Assembly (NCBI GenBank): GCA_946645735.1
Contig: CAMPCK010000039.1
Coordinates: forward strand, 1 to 7,567
Source: an uncultured Clostridia bacterium
Lineage (GTDB): Bacteria > Bacillota_A > Clostridia > Peptostreptococcales > Anaerovoracaceae
Length of the DNA: 7,567 bases
Direction: 5' to 3'
Shown: positions 6,969 through 7,567 of the stretch, piece after piece
Layout of the letters: the number at the start of each line of letters is the position of its first letter
Position numbering within the stretch: position 1 is the stretch's first letter
Translations under genes and position numbers: made by a program
The notes under the pieces: model-generated
Told to the model about the DNA's origin: nothing
Database searches by the model: none
The model's input: the letters and a program-made list of their open reading frames with translations, nothing else

Positions 6969-7567
6969 ATGCTTTTCAGTAACATTAAGATACTCGATGA
7001 GAACTTTACCGTTAAAGACAAGATGTTCGTAGCCACAGAAGATGACAGGATCGTCTATGTGGGAGACTGCATGCCAAGAGGCGACTACGGAGACCTGAGA
7101 CAGGGTGAGGGAAGACTCCTCATGCCGGCATTCCACAATGCCCACGGTCATTCTCCCATGGCGCTTTTAAGGGGCTATGCAGAGAACATGAAGCTTCAGG
7201 ACTGGCTCTTCACCAAGGTGTTTCCCTTTGAAGACAAGCTGGATTCAAATTCAGTTTACTGGGGAACTCTTCTCACCATGGCTGAGGGCATGAGATTCGG
7301 AATCGTTTCTCACTCCGACATGTATTATTTCCTGGATGATATGGTACGCGCCACCCTTGAATCCGGCTGCAAGGCCAATATCTCAAGAGCCATCACGGAA
7401 TTCGGCGACGGGGATCCCTGGGAGACCGTAAGACTCAAGGAGATGAAGGACACCTACGAGAGACTGAACGGTGCAGGGGACGGCAGGATAAAGATCGATA
7501 TCAGCATCCATGCAGAATATACAAATTCCTTAAGAGCCATGCAGGCTGTGGCAGACTACTGCAATCA
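6969..7567 (+). CDS. Amidohydrolase of the SAH/MTA deaminase (ATZ/TRZ) type, N-terminal part
   Basis: The first 199 codons are present and the gene runs off the right edge. Members of this metal-dependent family deaminate or dechlorinate ring substrates such as S-adenosylhomocysteine, methylthioadenosine, guanine or cytosine. Residues 1-52 look like the small beta-sandwich domain, ending in GRLLMPAFHNAHGH (49-62 region). There the HxH pair H59/H61 would bind the metal at the start of the TIM barrel. It is followed by LLRGYAENMKLQDWL (66-80), very like the LLRGYADDLPLMDWL-type stretch of SAH/MTA deaminases, then HSDMYYF (115-121) and HAEYTNS (181-187). H181 matches the next metal ligand of the family. 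The later His and Asp ligands lie beyond the window, so activity and substrate cannot be judged. It has its own promoter after mfd. The nearby genes give no strong hint about the substrate, and specificity for SAH is inference. Confidence 0.88.
   Translation, partial: MLFSNIKILDENFTVKDKMFVATEDDRIVYVGDCMPRGDYGDLRQGEGRLLMPAFHNAHGHSPMALLRGYAENMKLQDWLFTKVFPFEDKLDSNSVYWGTLLTMAEGMRFGIVSHSDMYYFLDDMVRATLESGCKANISRAITEFGDGDPWETVRLKEMKDTYERLNGAGDGRIKIDISIHAEYTNSLRAMQAVADYCN

Noticed and set aside
1..7567. Mobile elements, CRISPR arrays, tRNA/rRNA genes, riboswitches, toxin-antitoxin or defence genes
   Set aside because: Reading both strands showed no terminal inverted repeats, spaced repeats, tRNA-like folds or transposase-like proteins, and the housekeeping genes fill nearly all of the sequence.

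Overview
The window is an ordinary stretch of chromosome from a Gram-positive anaerobe, most likely a member of the Clostridia (Lachnospiraceae-like). This rests on the gene content (a biotin-dependent decarboxylase subunit, and a prs-pth-mfd cluster as in Firmicutes), on strong GGAGG-type ribosome binding sites with TTG as well as ATG starts, and on protein sequences that read like clostridial versions. The assignment is inference from reading; no database search was possible.

Layout, all on the + strand: (1) positions 1-243, the C-terminal end of an oxaloacetate decarboxylase/pyruvate carboxylase-type carboxyltransferase subunit; (2) a 90-base gap with an extended -10 promoter, a 5'-leader hairpin and a good ribosome binding site; (3) murC, 334-1710, TTG start; (4) a 67-base AT-rich gap; (5) prs, 1778-2728, TTG start; (6) a 58-base gap dominated by a perfect 10-bp hairpin; (7) pth, 2787-3449; (8) mfd, 3442-6921, overlapping pth by 8 bases; (9) a 47-base gap with a second extended -10 promoter whose TG comes from the mfd stop codon; (10) the first 199 codons of an amidohydrolase related to S-adenosylhomocysteine/methylthioadenosine deaminases, 6969 to the window edge. 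No stretch longer than 300 bases lacks a gene.

Functionally these are housekeeping genes. MurC adds the first amino acid (L-Ala) to the peptidoglycan precursor, Prs makes PRPP for nucleotide, His and Trp synthesis, Pth recycles peptidyl-tRNA, and Mfd removes stalled RNA polymerase and recruits UvrA to damaged DNA. The prs-pth-mfd order is an old Firmicutes arrangement. The genes that often accompany it in spore formers (spoVG and glmU before prs, spoVT after mfd) are not at those places here. murC sits directly before prs, and an amidohydrolase follows mfd.

I found no mobile element, CRISPR array, RNA gene, riboswitch or defence system, and nothing that looks like a new biological system. 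The observations worth a second look are small: leader hairpins, stop-codon-embedded promoter elements, a Shine-Dalgarno-poor pth start, a short Mfd N-terminus, a charged Pth tail, and an excess of the hexamer CTTAAG linked to a Leu(TTA)-AGN codon-pair preference.
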